Positions 44,845 through 54,490 of a DNA stretch of 64,000 bases are shown one piece after another. The position numbers were made by a program, and so were the translations under genes. Source of the stretch: Bradyrhizobium sp. S69 (lineage in GTDB: Bacteria > Pseudomonadota > Alphaproteobacteria > Rhizobiales > Xanthobacteraceae); the NCBI RefSeq assembly GCF_009766005.1, contig NZ_LMUK01000046.1, positions 563,967 to 627,966 on the forward strand, read 5' to 3'. How positions within the stretch are numbered: the first letter of the stretch is position 1; each line of letters starts with the position of its first letter. Below the pieces are notes generated by a model, which was not told the DNA's origin, made no database searches, and saw nothing but the letters and a program-made list of their open reading frames with translations.

Positions 44845-45660
44845 ATGCCCAATTCGAACACATCCGCCGCCGCCAAGATCCTCTCGCTGAACAACATCGA
44901 GGTGGTTTACGACCACGTTTCGCTTGCCATCAAGGGCGTATCGATCGAGGTGCCCGAGGGCGGCATGGTGGCGCTGCTGGGCGCCAATGGCGCCGGCAAG
45001 AGCACCACGCTCAAGTCGATCAGCGGATTACTGGTCGCCGAACGCGGTGAGGTCCGTCGCGGTGAATTGCAGTTCTTGGGTCGCAGCATCAGCCTGCTTT
45101 CGCCGCAGCAACGGGTCAAGCTCGGAATAGCTCATGTGCTCGAGGGGCGACGGGTGTTCGAGCATCTGACGCCTGACGAAAACCTGGTGGCGGCGTCAGC
45201 CGTGCGCAGCCGTCACGACATGAACCGCAACAAGGAGCGGGTTTACGGCTATTTTCCCCGCCTGCACGAGCGGCGTGGCGTCGCATCGGGTTATCTCTCC
45301 GGCGGCGAACAGCAGATGCTGGCGATCGGACGCGCCTTGATGACGCAGCCGAAGCTGCTTATGCTCGACGAACCGAGCCTCGGATTGGCGCCTTTTCTGG
45401 TGGCGGAGATCTTCCAGATCATCGGCCGCATCAACCGGGAGGAAGGACTGTCGGTGCTGCTGGTCGAGCAAAACGCGGTGGCGGCGCTGGAGATCGTGTC
45501 GCACGGTTATCTGATCGAGAGCGGCCGCATCGTGATGCATGATACGGCCGAGGCCTTGAAGCGGAACCCGGACATCCGGGAATTCTACCTTGGCGGCGCG
45601 AAAGCCAAAAGCTTCCACGACATCAAGCACTACAGCCGGAGGAAACGCTGGCTGACCTGA
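44845..45660 (+). CDS. LivF-type ABC importer ATPase
   Basis: 271-residue second ATPase. Walker A is GANGAGKSTTLKSISG (near 45), signature LSGGEQQMLAIGRAL (near 150), Walker B KLLMLDEPSLGLAP, and the LivF-type LLVEQNAVAALEI switch follows. A longer C-terminal tail (KSFHDIKHYSRRKRWLT) is typical of operons that import aromatic or alicyclic acids rather than amino acids. This is an impression, not proof. Confidence 0.92.
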   Translation: MPNSNTSAAAKILSLNNIEVVYDHVSLAIKGVSIEVPEGGMVALLGANGAGKSTTLKSISGLLVAERGEVRRGELQFLGRSISLLSPQQRVKLGIAHVLEGRRVFEHLTPDENLVAASAVRSRHDMNRNKERVYGYFPRLHERRGVASGYLSGGEQQMLAIGRALMTQPKLLMLDEPSLGLAPFLVAEIFQIIGRINREEGLSVLLVEQNAVAALEIVSHGYLIESGRIVMHDTAEALKRNPDIREFYLGGAKAKSFHDIKHYSRRKRWLT

Positions 45661-45736
45661 CCGCACGCTCGATAAAAATCACAAAAGCCGACCGGACCAA
45701 CCGGCGGCAAACCAATTTGATCACGGGAGGATTGAA

Positions 45737-46984
45737 ATGAAGTATCTATCCATCATGGCTGGTCTCGCCTGGACCGCCCTCACCGTCATGCCGGCGACCG
45801 CGGCCGACCCGATGCGTTTCGGGCTCTGCTACGATCTCACCAAGGTCTACACCTTCGTCACGCCGCAGGCGGCCCAAGCCGCCAAGGACTATGCCGATCT
45901 GCTCAACCTGAAGGGCGGCATCGAAGGTCATCCGGTCGAGATGATCGTGCAGGATCATGGCAACGAGCCGCAACGCGGCATCGAATGCTACGAGAAATTG
46001 AAGCGCGACGGCGTCATGGTATTCGACATGCTGTCGACCCCGGTGTCGCGCGCGGTCCTTCCCCGTATCATGAAGGACGGCAATGTCATGATCCAGTCGC
46101 TGGCCGGGCGTGGCGACGCCGTCGATGGCGATGTCTTCAAGTGGGTGTTTCCGATCGGCCCGACCTATTGGGGACAGGCCTCCAACGACATCGAATACAT
46201 CAAGCAGAAATCAGGTGGCCAGTTGAAGGGCGTCAAGGTCGCGTTTCTTTACGTCGATTACCCGTTCGGGCAGGAGCCGATCGGCATTCTGAAGACGCTG
46301 GCCGCCAAGGAAGGTTTTGACCTGCAACTTTTCCCATATCCGCTTCCGGGCAACGACCAAGCCTCGGCCTGGACCCAGATCCGCCGCTTCGCGCCGGACT
46401 GGATCATCAGTTGGAGCCTGTCGAACATGCACGTGATCGCCTCGCGCGAGATGAAGCGTAACGGCATCGCGCTCGACAAATACATTGCCGTCAACTGGTT
46501 GAACGAGGTCGATATCGGCAACATCGGTGCCGAAGCCGCCAAGGGCATCAAGCGCGGCACCAACGTCGCCGGCGGATCGAACCATCCCTTGATCCAGGAG
46601 ATCATCAAGGAACTCTACGACAAGGGCAAAGGCAACGGCGACCGCAAGAATCTCGACGACGTCTACTACAACACCGGTCTTGCGATCTGGTCGATCGCCG
46701 TCGAAGGTGCCCGCCTCGCGATCAAGAAAGACGGCTGGCCCCTGACGCCGGAGAAAATCAAGAACGGCCTGGAAAGCATCAAGGACTTTAACGCCAACGA
46801 CATGATAGCGCCGGTCACCGTGACCGCGCAGGATCATGGCGGCGGCGGCAAGACCCGAATCGAGATGTGGGACGGAGCCAAGTGGGTGCCGCAAACCGAT
46901 TGGATCGCCGCCTACACGGATGATGTGTGGGCCGTGGTGAAGGCCCAATCGGCCGAATACGCCAAGTCTGAGAGCCAGAAATAA
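45737..46984 (+). CDS. Periplasmic substrate-binding protein of LivJ/K type
   Basis: 415 residues with signal peptide MKYLSIMAGLAWTALTVMPA, cleavage near ATA-AD. It has the type I periplasmic-binding fold (Peripla_BP_6) with VDYPFGQEPIGILKTLAAKE and FAPDWIISWSLSNMHVIASR in the lobes. It binds the imported ligand and delivers it to the LivHM channel. A 76-base gap with GGGAGG precedes the ATG. A perfect hairpin follows the stop. The ligand is unknown; the ligase in the operon suggests a carboxylic acid. Confidence 0.92.
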   Translation: MKYLSIMAGLAWTALTVMPATAADPMRFGLCYDLTKVYTFVTPQAAQAAKDYADLLNLKGGIEGHPVEMIVQDHGNEPQRGIECYEKLKRDGVMVFDMLSTPVSRAVLPRIMKDGNVMIQSLAGRGDAVDGDVFKWVFPIGPTYWGQASNDIEYIKQKSGGQLKGVKVAFLYVDYPFGQEPIGILKTLAAKEGFDLQLFPYPLPGNDQASAWTQIRRFAPDWIISWSLSNMHVIASREMKRNGIALDKYIAVNWLNEVDIGNIGAEAAKGIKRGTNVAGGSNHPLIQEIIKELYDKGKGNGDRKNLDDVYYNTGLAIWSIAVEGARLAIKKDGWPLTPEKIKNGLESIKDFNANDMIAPVTVTAQDHGGGGKTRIEMWDGAKWVPQTDWIAAYTDDVWAVVKAQSAEYAKSESQK

Positions 46985-47002
46985 ACTCGATACGTACGCG
47001 GC

Positions 47003-47033
47003 GCGTGGCAATGAGCCTGTCTCATTGCCACGC
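47003..47033. terminator. Bidirectional terminator hairpin
   Basis: Perfect 13-base stem GCGTGGCAATGAG/CTCATTGCCACGC, loop CCTGT, between two convergent genes. There is no T-run, so termination may not be purely intrinsic. Confidence 0.65.
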
Positions 47034-47053
47034 CCGGCCATTCGACCAAGCAG

Positions 47054-49057
47054 TTACGCTTCGCCCTTCGGCTCGATCAGAACCAGGCGCTTGCCCGCCA
47101 TCACGGTTTCGCCGGGCTGACACGACACGTCGGCAACGACACCGGCGATCTCCGCCTTGAGCGAACTGAACAGCTTCATCGATTCCAGAACGACCACGAT
47201 CTGGCCGGCATCGACGAGGTCGCCTGCCGATATCCTGACCTCGGCCACGACGCCCGGCATCGTGGCCAGAACCGCGCCGGACCCGCCTGCGCCGGCCGCC
47301 GACCCAGCCGACAGCGCGACTTCGGCCTCCAGACCGACATCGCAGGTCTCTCCGGCCAGCGTCAGGCGAACCCGCTTGTCGGTTCTTTCGAAGACGCCGC
47401 GCAGCACGCGTTCATCGGCCTCGACTTCGACGCTGTTGCCGCTCGATCGGACCTTGAGCGCGATCTCGCCCTCATCGTCGACAACGCACCGCTCGCCGTC
47501 CGGCCGCGCCTTGACCGTCAACGCGACTGTTTTGCCTTCTTCGATCGCCAGCAATCTGGTCTCGGACAGACCACCGGCAGGCCCGAGGAGACGGAAACCG
47601 GAAAGCCTGGTCCAGGCGGATGGCGCCTGCGCGTTGAGCGGCAACGCATCCAGCATCAGCAACGCTGCCGCGGCGCGCGCGAGGCGGGCCTGCGGCCGGG
47701 CCACATTCCAGCCATCCGGGAACGCGTCCGCGATAAAGCCCGTCGTGGCCTTGCCCGCCGCAAAGATCGGATGTTCAACGGCATCGATTAGAAACGGGAT
47801 CGTGGTCGCCGGACCCAGCACCGAATATTCGCGCAAGCCCGCTGCCAGCTTGGCGCAAGCGATTTCCCGGGTTTCTCCGCTCGCAATGGCCTTTGCCAAC
47901 AGCGAGTCATAAAACAGCGTGACCTCCGATCCCGCCGCCACACCGCTGTCGATCCGCAGCTGTCGCGGCTCGCTATATCCGACGATGCGGCCTGCATCTG
48001 GCCTGAAATCCTGATCCGCCCGTTCCGCCGTGACCCGCGCCTCGATCGCGTGGCCAGTTTCATGGATATCGCCCTGCAACGCCGGCAGGCGCTCTCCGGA
48101 TGCGATCCTGATCTGCCATTCCACCAGGTCGAAACCGGTGATCGCCTCGGTGACCGGATGTTCGACCTGAAGGCGGGTATTCATCTCCAGGAACCAGGGA
48201 TCGCTGCTTCCCTCCTCGAGGATAAACTCGACGGTGCCGAGATTGTCGTAGTCGATCGCGCGCGCCAGCGCGACACCGCGCTCCAGCAGTTTCGCTCGAA
48301 TGGCCGGATCGAGGTTCGGGGCCGGCGCTTCCTCCAGCACTTTCTGGTTGTTGCGCTGAACCGAGCAGTCGCGTTCGAACAGATGGACGACATTGCCGTG
48401 CTTGTCGCCGGCAATTTGCACCTCCAGGTGCCGCGGCCGCATCACCAGTTTTTCGATCAGCAGCGACGGATCGCCGAACGCGGCCTCCGCTTCCTGCCGC
48501 GCCAGATCGATCGCCGCAATCAGATCGGCGCGCTGAAATACCCGCCGCATGCCCTTGCCGCCGCCGCCCGCCGAGGCCTTCACCATCAAGGGATAGCCGA
48601 TGCGTTCGGCCTCGTCGGCAAGGCGCTTGGTCGACTGGTCCTCGCCGAGATAGCCGGGCACACTCGGCACACCGGCGCGAGCCGCGATCAACTTCGAACC
48701 GATCTTTGGCCCCATCGCGACGATGCGATCCGCCGAAGGACCGACGAACACCCGCTTTTCCGCAACGCACAGCCGCGCCAGATCAGGCTTCTCCGACAGA
48801 AAGCCGTATCCGGGATGGATGCCATCGGCGCCGGTGCGGGCTGCCGCCTGCATGATGGCGTCCGGGCGAAGATAGCTGTCGCGGGCCGCAGCAGGACCGA
48901 TCCTGATCGCCTCGTCGGCGACAGCGACATGAAGCGCGTCGCGGTCGGCGTCGGAATACGCCGCAATGGTGCGAATGCCGAGGCGCCGGCAGGTCCGCAT
49001 GATACGAACGGCGATCTCGCCCCGGTTGGCGATCAAAAGGGAGTCGATCATTCGCAT
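47054..49057 (-). CDS. Biotin carboxylase/carrier alpha subunit, pair 2
   Basis: 667 residues from ATG 49057, which shares its A with the TGA of the preceding gene (TGATG); the ATG at 49051 is the alternative. Biotin carboxylase begins SLLIANRGEIAVRIMRTCRR, with HPGYGFLSEKPDLARL, ASAGGGGKGMR (near 160) and EMNTRLQVEHPVTEAITGFD. The C-terminal carrier domain has biotinyl Lys in VLESMKLFSSL. It diverges clearly from pair 1, so the two pairs probably serve different acyl-CoA substrates. The frame is open upstream, but family similarity begins here. Confidence 0.93.
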   Translation of the reverse strand: MRMIDSLLIANRGEIAVRIMRTCRRLGIRTIAAYSDADRDALHVAVADEAIRIGPAAARDSYLRPDAIMQAAARTGADGIHPGYGFLSEKPDLARLCVAEKRVFVGPSADRIVAMGPKIGSKLIAARAGVPSVPGYLGEDQSTKRLADEAERIGYPLMVKASAGGGGKGMRRVFQRADLIAAIDLARQEAEAAFGDPSLLIEKLVMRPRHLEVQIAGDKHGNVVHLFERDCSVQRNNQKVLEEAPAPNLDPAIRAKLLERGVALARAIDYDNLGTVEFILEEGSSDPWFLEMNTRLQVEHPVTEAITGFDLVEWQIRIASGERLPALQGDIHETGHAIEARVTAERADQDFRPDAGRIVGYSEPRQLRIDSGVAAGSEVTLFYDSLLAKAIASGETREIACAKLAAGLREYSVLGPATTIPFLIDAVEHPIFAAGKATTGFIADAFPDGWNVARPQARLARAAAALLMLDALPLNAQAPSAWTRLSGFRLLGPAGGLSETRLLAIEEGKTVALTVKARPDGERCVVDDEGEIALKVRSSGNSVEVEADERVLRGVFERTDKRVRLTLAGETCDVGLEAEVALSAGSAAGAGGSGAVLATMPGVVAEVRISAGDLVDAGQIVVVLESMKLFSSLKAEIAGVVADVSCQPGETVMAGKRLVLIEPKGEA

Positions 49058-50655
49058 CACATCCGGTAGACGGGTCGGTGTTCGGGAAGGTCGATCTCGC
49101 GTGCGGCCAGCGCCAGGCAAAGCCCAAGCACATCGCGGGTCTGCCAGGGCTCGATGATGCCGTCGTCCCAGAGCCTTGCGGTCGCATAATAAGGCGTACT
49201 CTGCTGCTCGAATTGCGCCCGCGTCTGCCGGTCGATCTCCGCGATCTCGGTCTCCTGCACGGCGCCACGCGTGACACTGGAGCGGCGCAAATCCGTGACC
49301 ACGGTGGCTGCGACATCGGCGCTCATGGTGGCGATACGGGCATTGGGCCAGGCGAACAGAAAGCGCGGCTGGAAACCGCGTCCGCACATGCCGTAATTGC
49401 CGGCGCCATAGGAGCCGCCGATGATCACGGTGAAGCGCGGCACCCGCGCGTTCGACACCGCATAGACCAGCTTCGCCGAATGCTTGGCGATCCCGCCGCG
49501 CTCGGCGTCCGTGCCGACCATGAAGCCGGTGATGTTCTGCAGGAACAGGATCGGCGTGCGGCGCTGATCGCAGAGCTCGATGAAATGCGCACCCTTCACG
49601 GCGGCTTCGGAAAACAACACACCGTTATTGGCGAGGATCCCGACCGGCTCGCCATGGATCCAGGCGAATCCGCATACCAGAGTCGAACCATAGGCCGGCT
49701 TGAACTCCTGGAACTCGCTGCCGTCGACCATGCGGGCGATCACCTCGCGCACGTCGAACGGCTGTTTCAGATCGACGCCGACGATGCCGTCGAGTTCCGC
49801 CGGGTCGAAGATCGGATCGCGGGTCTCGCGTTTCGTCGTGCGTTGGGCCTGCCGCCAGTTCAGCGCGGCCACGATATCGCGCAGCTTGCCGATCGCTTCC
49901 AGTTCGGTGTTGGCGAGATAGTCCGAGACTCCCGAAATGGTCGAGTGCATCTCGGCGCCACCGAGGGTCTCGCCGTCGACGATTTCGTTGATGGCGGCTT
50001 TGACGATCGGTGGTCCCCCGAGATGGATCCGGCCGGTCCCCCGCACTATCACGACCTCGTCGGAGAGCGCGGGGATATAGGCGCCGCCGGCGGTGCAGCC
50101 GCCGAACACCGCCGATATCTGCGGCAATCCCGCGGCCGACATCCGGCATTGCTGAAAGAAGGTGCCGCCGAAATGATCGCGATCCGGAAAGACGCGATCC
50201 TGCTCCGGCAAATAAGCCCCGCCGCAATCCACCAGGTAAATGCACGGCAGCCGGTTCTCGAATGCGATCTCCTGCATGCGCAGGTGCTTCTTGACCGTCT
50301 CCTGGAAGAACGAGCCGCCCTTCACGGTCGCATCGTTGGCGATGATCGCACACGGTATGCCTGCGACCATGCCGATCCCCGTCACCACGCCGGCGCAAGG
50401 GACTTCGTTGCCATACAGCTCCCACGCCGCCAACGGCGAGGTCTCGAGAAACGGCGACAAAGGATCGATCAAATGATCGATGCGCTCGCGTACCGGAATC
50501 TTGCCCCTGTCGCGGTGACGCTGTTGAAGCTTTTCACCGCCACCGGCGAGCACATGGCGATGCCGTTCGCGCAGCACCTCGATCAGGCCGCCATAGGCGG
50601 CGCGGTTGCTGTCGAACTCCGCACCAGGGCGGACCCTGCTTTCCAGCACAGCCAT
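49057..50655 (-). CDS. Acyl-CoA carboxylase beta subunit (carboxyltransferase), pair 2
   Basis: 532 residues starting at ATG 50655 behind AGGAGA; the longer open frame upstream overlaps the divergent ligase and lacks similarity. Carboxyltransferase motifs are ANDATVKGGSFFQETVKKH, CGGAYLPEQDRVFPDRDHFG, FGGCTAGGAYIPALSDE, LHLGGPP-like IHLGGPPIVKAA, and GGSYGAGNYGMCGRGF. The closest general type is methylcrotonyl/geranyl-CoA carboxylase beta. Translationally coupled to the alpha subunit. Operator site 6 lies in the divergent gap. Confidence 0.92.
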   Translation of the reverse strand: MAVLESRVRPGAEFDSNRAAYGGLIEVLRERHRHVLAGGGEKLQQRHRDRGKIPVRERIDHLIDPLSPFLETSPLAAWELYGNEVPCAGVVTGIGMVAGIPCAIIANDATVKGGSFFQETVKKHLRMQEIAFENRLPCIYLVDCGGAYLPEQDRVFPDRDHFGGTFFQQCRMSAAGLPQISAVFGGCTAGGAYIPALSDEVVIVRGTGRIHLGGPPIVKAAINEIVDGETLGGAEMHSTISGVSDYLANTELEAIGKLRDIVAALNWRQAQRTTKRETRDPIFDPAELDGIVGVDLKQPFDVREVIARMVDGSEFQEFKPAYGSTLVCGFAWIHGEPVGILANNGVLFSEAAVKGAHFIELCDQRRTPILFLQNITGFMVGTDAERGGIAKHSAKLVYAVSNARVPRFTVIIGGSYGAGNYGMCGRGFQPRFLFAWPNARIATMSADVAATVVTDLRRSSVTRGAVQETEIAEIDRQTRAQFEQQSTPYYATARLWDDGIIEPWQTRDVLGLCLALAAREIDLPEHRPVYRM

Positions 50656-50723
50656 CTCGATGGGTCTCCTGTCCCTATCGTTGGCCTGCCCAGCGTACTT
50701 GCGGCCACCGCGTCTATCCCTTA

Positions 50724-50741
50724 ACCTAACAAGCGCTAGGG
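50724..50741. promoter_or_regulatory. Operator site 6, CTAAC-N4-GCTAG variant
   Basis: ACCTAACAAGCGCTAGGG in the 108-base divergent gap between carboxylase beta (69 bases) and CoA ligase (23 bases). One core substitution in the right half. Confidence 0.55.
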
Positions 50742-50763
50742 AGTGCGACAAGGAAATTCGAAG

Positions 50764-52377
50764 ATGCCGTTGTCCGGGACGAATTATCAGGAGGTTTGCG
50801 CGGGGTTCCGCTGGCAGATCCCGCACCGCTTCAACATTGCCGAGGCAACCTGCGATCGTCATGTCGGTTCGAACAAGCCGGCGCTGATCGTCGAGGGCGG
50901 CACGGGCTCCTTTGAATTGACGTTCGAGCATCTGCAGGATCAATCCTGCCGCCTTGCCAATGCGCTATCGGCGCATGGAATCGGGCGAGGCGACCGGATC
51001 GGCATCCTGCTGCCGCAATGCGCGGAGGCCATCATTGCGCATCTGGCAGCCTACCGGCTCGGCGCGATCGCCCTGCCGCTGTTCACGCTGTTCGGACCGG
51101 AAGCGATCGAGTACCGGCTCAACGACAGCGGCGCCAAGGCGGTGATTTCGAACGCCGCGGGCATCGAAAAACTGCTGGCGCTCTCCGACCGGCTCAGCTC
51201 CACGCCGATCCTGATTGCCACCGAAGCGCGCCCTGCGGATCACGTGCTGGACTGGGCTTCGCTGATCGCGCGATCGTCCGCCGATCATCACCGTGTCGAC
51301 ACCGAAGCCGAAGATCCCGCGATCGTCGTCTATACGTCCGGCACCACCGGAAACCCGAAGGGCGTGCTCTATGCCCACCGAGTCCTGCTCGGGCATCTGC
51401 CGGGCGTCGAATTTCCACACGAATTTTTCCCGCAGCCGGGCGACCGGATGTGGACGCCCGCTGATTGGGCCTGGGCCGGAGGCCTGATGGACGTGTTGCT
51501 GCCGTCGCTGTTCCACGGCATCCCCGTCGTCGCCAAGCGCTTGCCGAAATTCGATCCCGAAGAGGCCTTCGCGTTGCTCGCCCGCCACGGCATCCGCAAT
51601 GCCTTCATGCCGCCGACAGCCCTGAAGATGATGCGTCAGGTTTCCCGTCCGCAGCAACGCTTCGGCTATTCGATGCGCAGCGTGGCGAGCGGCGGCGAGC
51701 GGCTCGGCGACGAGATGCTGGGCTGGGGCCGCGAGACCTTCGGCCTGACCATGAACGAGTTTTACGGCCAGACCGAAGCCAACCTGACAATCGGCAACTG
51801 CGCCTCGGTGATGGAGTTGAAACAGGGATCGATGGGACGCGCGATGCCCGGCCATGTCGTCGAGATCGTCGACGACGAAGGCGTTCCACTGCCGCCCGGT
51901 TCGACCGGCACCATCGCCGTGAAAGCGCCCGATCCGGTTTTCTTCCTGCGCTACTGGAACAGACCGGAAGCCACCGCAGAAAAATTCAGGAACGGCTGGC
52001 TGCTCACCGGCGATACCGGCAACCGCGACGAGCAGGGCAATTTCTGGTTTCACGGCCGCAATGACGACGTCATCATCTCCGGCGGCTATCGCATCGGCCC
52101 GACCGAAATCGAGGAGTGCCTGATGGCCCATCCGGTAGTCGCCATGGTCGCGGTGATCGGCGTGCCCGATCCGCTGCGGGGCGAAGTGGTCAAGGCCTTC
52201 ATCGTGCCGCGCGAAGGCGCCACCGTCGACGATAATGTTCGCGCGGATGTGCAGGCCTTCGTCAAGGCGCGGCTGTCCGCGCATGAATATCCACGGCAGA
52301 TCGAATTCCGCGACAGCCTGCCAATGACCGTCACCGGAAAGATTCGCCGGAAAGACCTGCGCGAGGAAGCAAGCTAG
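50764..52377 (+). CDS. Acyl-CoA synthetase, medium-chain/benzoate-type (AMP-binding)
   Basis: 537-residue ligase of the ACS/MACS group. VVYTSGTTGNPKGVLYAH is near residue 185, TPADWAWAGGLMDVLLPSLF near 240 is the MACS-like loop, NEFYGQTEANLTIGN near 335, GWLLTGDTGNRDEQG near 415, and the catalytic Lys is in LPMTVTGKIRRKDLRE. ATG 50764 behind AAGGAA was preferred to the GTG at 50743. It is followed without a gap by the MaoC gene and then by a TetR gene: a ligase-hydratase-regulator operon. Confidence 0.9.
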   Translation: MPLSGTNYQEVCAGFRWQIPHRFNIAEATCDRHVGSNKPALIVEGGTGSFELTFEHLQDQSCRLANALSAHGIGRGDRIGILLPQCAEAIIAHLAAYRLGAIALPLFTLFGPEAIEYRLNDSGAKAVISNAAGIEKLLALSDRLSSTPILIATEARPADHVLDWASLIARSSADHHRVDTEAEDPAIVVYTSGTTGNPKGVLYAHRVLLGHLPGVEFPHEFFPQPGDRMWTPADWAWAGGLMDVLLPSLFHGIPVVAKRLPKFDPEEAFALLARHGIRNAFMPPTALKMMRQVSRPQQRFGYSMRSVASGGERLGDEMLGWGRETFGLTMNEFYGQTEANLTIGNCASVMELKQGSMGRAMPGHVVEIVDDEGVPLPPGSTGTIAVKAPDPVFFLRYWNRPEATAEKFRNGWLLTGDTGNRDEQGNFWFHGRNDDVIISGGYRIGPTEIEECLMAHPVVAMVAVIGVPDPLRGEVVKAFIVPREGATVDDNVRADVQAFVKARLSAHEYPRQIEFRDSLPMTVTGKIRRKDLREEAS

Positions 52378-52863
52378 ATGGGCCGCGTATTCGATAAATT
52401 TGAGCTGGGCCAGCGTTTCGTCACACCGGGCCGGACCATTACCGAAGCCGACATCGGCGCGTTCGCCGGGCTGACCGGCGACTACAATCCGGTCCATACC
52501 GATGAGGTGTTCGCCGCGGCCAGCGATTTCGGCGGTCGAATCGCGCATGGGCCGATGGGAATCGGCATCGCATTCGGGCTGGCCTCTCGACTGGATCTGA
52601 TTGACGGCACCGTCGTGGCGTTGCTCGGCGTGACCTGGGATTTCAAGGCGCCGATGCGACCGGGTGACACGATACGCGCCTTGATCACGGTCACCGGGAA
52701 ACGCCCGGTCACAAATCCATCGCTTGGCCTGATCGAACTGGCGATCGAACTCGCGAGCCAAACGGACGAGATCCTGCAAAGTGGCTCGGCCCGCCTGCTG
52801 CTGCGCAAGGAACGACCGCCCAGCGCCAAATGGGGTCAGGTCGACCCAGGCAAGACGGTGTAA
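52378..52863 (+). CDS. MaoC-like (R)-enoyl-CoA hydratase
   Basis: 161-residue single hot-dog domain. The R-hydratase motif FAGLTGDYNPVHTDEVFAAA (near 30-50) contains the catalytic Asp and His, and is followed by GGRIAHGPMG, the typical second block. It probably hydrates an enoyl-CoA to an (R)-3-hydroxyacyl-CoA. It starts immediately after the ligase stop codon. With the crotonase-fold protein lacking hydratase residues, this may be the true hydratase of the pathway. Confidence 0.88.
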   Translation: MGRVFDKFELGQRFVTPGRTITEADIGAFAGLTGDYNPVHTDEVFAAASDFGGRIAHGPMGIGIAFGLASRLDLIDGTVVALLGVTWDFKAPMRPGDTIRALITVTGKRPVTNPSLGLIELAIELASQTDEILQSGSARLLLRKERPPSAKWGQVDPGKTV

Positions 52864-52866
52864 TTC

Positions 52867-53499
52867 ATGAAGCGCCATGCCGCCCGCGCGCCGACTTCCG
52901 CCTCACCGGCATCACCTGCGATACCGACGGAATCCGGTGCGCGCCGGCAAATCCTCAACGCCGCGGCGTATCTCCTGAGGCATCGCGGCTATGAAGCGGC
53001 GACCACGCGGGCCATCGCAACCGCCGTCGGCATCAAGGGCGGCAGCATCTACCATCACTTCCCGTCCAAGGACGCCATCGTCGGCGAAGTCGTCAACGAG
53101 GGTGTGCGCGTGGTGTACGACGCAGTCGAAAAGGCGCTCGGCGCGCTGCCGGCCCGTGCAAAACCGCGCAAGCGGCTCGAAGCCGCGATCAAGGCTCATC
53201 TGCTCTCCTCGCTCGAGCACAGCAACTATACCTCCGCCAGCATTCGTGCTTTCGCGTTCCTGCCGGATTCCGTTCGGCAGAACTGCCGTATCGAGCGGCG
53301 ACGCTACGAGGCGCTCTGGGCGCAATTGGTCAGCGAATTCTACCAGGCCGGCCTGATCGATCGAAGCATCGCGCCGGAGTCGATTCAATTGCTGTTGCTT
53401 GGCGCCCTGAACTGGGCCGGCGAATGGTATCGACCGGATCGCATGGACATCGACGACATCTCACGCGATTTCGCAGCGAGCATCCTCCACGCCAAATGA
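52867..53499 (+). CDS. TetR-family regulator of acyl-CoA metabolism (copy 2)
   Basis: 210-residue TetR protein. HTH at about residues 27-70 (AAYLLRHRGYEAATTRAIAT, then SIYHHFPSKDAIV). The ligand domain ends GALNWAGEWYRP, the same KstR2-like signature as the TetR at 19782, so the two are paralogues. It is the third gene of the ligase-MaoC-TetR operon, downstream of operator site 6, which fits autoregulation. It is a candidate repressor for some or all CTAAC-N4-GTTAG sites. Confidence 0.9.
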   Translation: MKRHAARAPTSASPASPAIPTESGARRQILNAAAYLLRHRGYEAATTRAIATAVGIKGGSIYHHFPSKDAIVGEVVNEGVRVVYDAVEKALGALPARAKPRKRLEAAIKAHLLSSLEHSNYTSASIRAFAFLPDSVRQNCRIERRRYEALWAQLVSEFYQAGLIDRSIAPESIQLLLLGALNWAGEWYRPDRMDIDDISRDFAASILHAK

Positions 53500-53508
53500 A
53501 CCGCGGGC

Positions 53509-54471
53509 CTAGGCGGCGCGGCCCAGCAGGTCTTCGAACATTTCGGCATCAAGCTCGGCGTGCCGCGGTGGATCGGCGCCGGCGCGCCCACACGTAATAG
53601 CCGCGCAGACCGATGCAAAGGACAGGGCGCGGTGGAGCTCTGCCGCGCTGGTCCCCTTCAGAGCATCCCGCTCGATCCGCCCGAGCGCATGTAGCGCGTA
53701 CAACAGCGCGGCTTGAAAGCTGTCGCCGGCTCCGATGGTGTCCACGACGGTGACCGTCGGGGCTTCGGCTTCCACGGCCCCGGCTGCGCGATGCCAGGCC
53801 TGCACGCCGCTTGCTCCGCGCGTCACAACAACCAGGCTCGCGCCCGCCGCCATCATCGAGTTTGCTCGTCCGGCATAATCATCGTCGCCATAGAGATACT
53901 CAAAGTCGACGTCCGACATGCGGATGATGTCCGCGACGGCGGCAAACTCGGCCATGCGCGCGATGTATCCAGCCTTGTCGCCGACCAGACCGGGGCGACA
54001 ATTCGGATCAAAGGAAATGGTCGTTGATCGCCGTGCCTCCTTCACCATCGCCAACGCCTGGGCGGCGCCGTCGTCGTCGATCAGCGTGGTCGATCCGACA
54101 TGGATCGCGGCAATTTCGCCTGATGGAATCGAGCCGGCGCGATAGGTCCAGTTTCGGGATGCAGTTCCCTGGTCATAGAAAGCGTATTGCGGTTCACCCG
54201 CGACCGCACGCACGAACGCCAGCGTGCTCTGGTGCGCGCTGCGGGTGGCGTATCGAAGCTCGACCCCGGAGGCCAATGCGTGGTCGGCAATCATGCGTCC
54301 GAACATGTCGCTGGAAATGCCGCCGACGAATCCTGCGGCGACCCCGAGTCGCGCCATTCCGACCGCGATATTGAGGCAGGAACCACCGACCACGGGTACG
54401 ATCGCGTCGCGTCCGTCCGCGGATTTCACCGGCAGAAAATCGATCAGGGCATCACCGCAGCTCAGCAGCAT
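53509..54471 (-). CDS. PfkB-family sugar kinase (fructokinase-like)
   Basis: 320 residues from ATG 54471 (MLLSCGDALIDFLPV), behind GAGGGACC. GGSCLNIAVGMARLG (PfkB motif 1, near 30) and VDTIGAGDSFQAALLYAL with the catalytic Asp (motif 2, near 250) are intact. Last gene of the polyol operon. In rhizobial sorbitol/mannitol (smo) operons a fructokinase sits here; in this operon it could phosphorylate a ketose or be a secondary kinase. Confidence 0.88.
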   Translation of the reverse strand: MLLSCGDALIDFLPVKSADGRDAIVPVVGGSCLNIAVGMARLGVAAGFVGGISSDMFGRMIADHALASGVELRYATRSAHQSTLAFVRAVAGEPQYAFYDQGTASRNWTYRAGSIPSGEIAAIHVGSTTLIDDDGAAQALAMVKEARRSTTISFDPNCRPGLVGDKAGYIARMAEFAAVADIIRMSDVDFEYLYGDDDYAGRANSMMAAGASLVVVTRGASGVQAWHRAAGAVEAEAPTVTVVDTIGAGDSFQAALLYALHALGRIERDALKGTSAAELHRALSFASVCAAITCGRAGADPPRHAELDAEMFEDLLGRAA

Positions 54472-54490
54472 CGTCAGGGTCCCTCGTACT

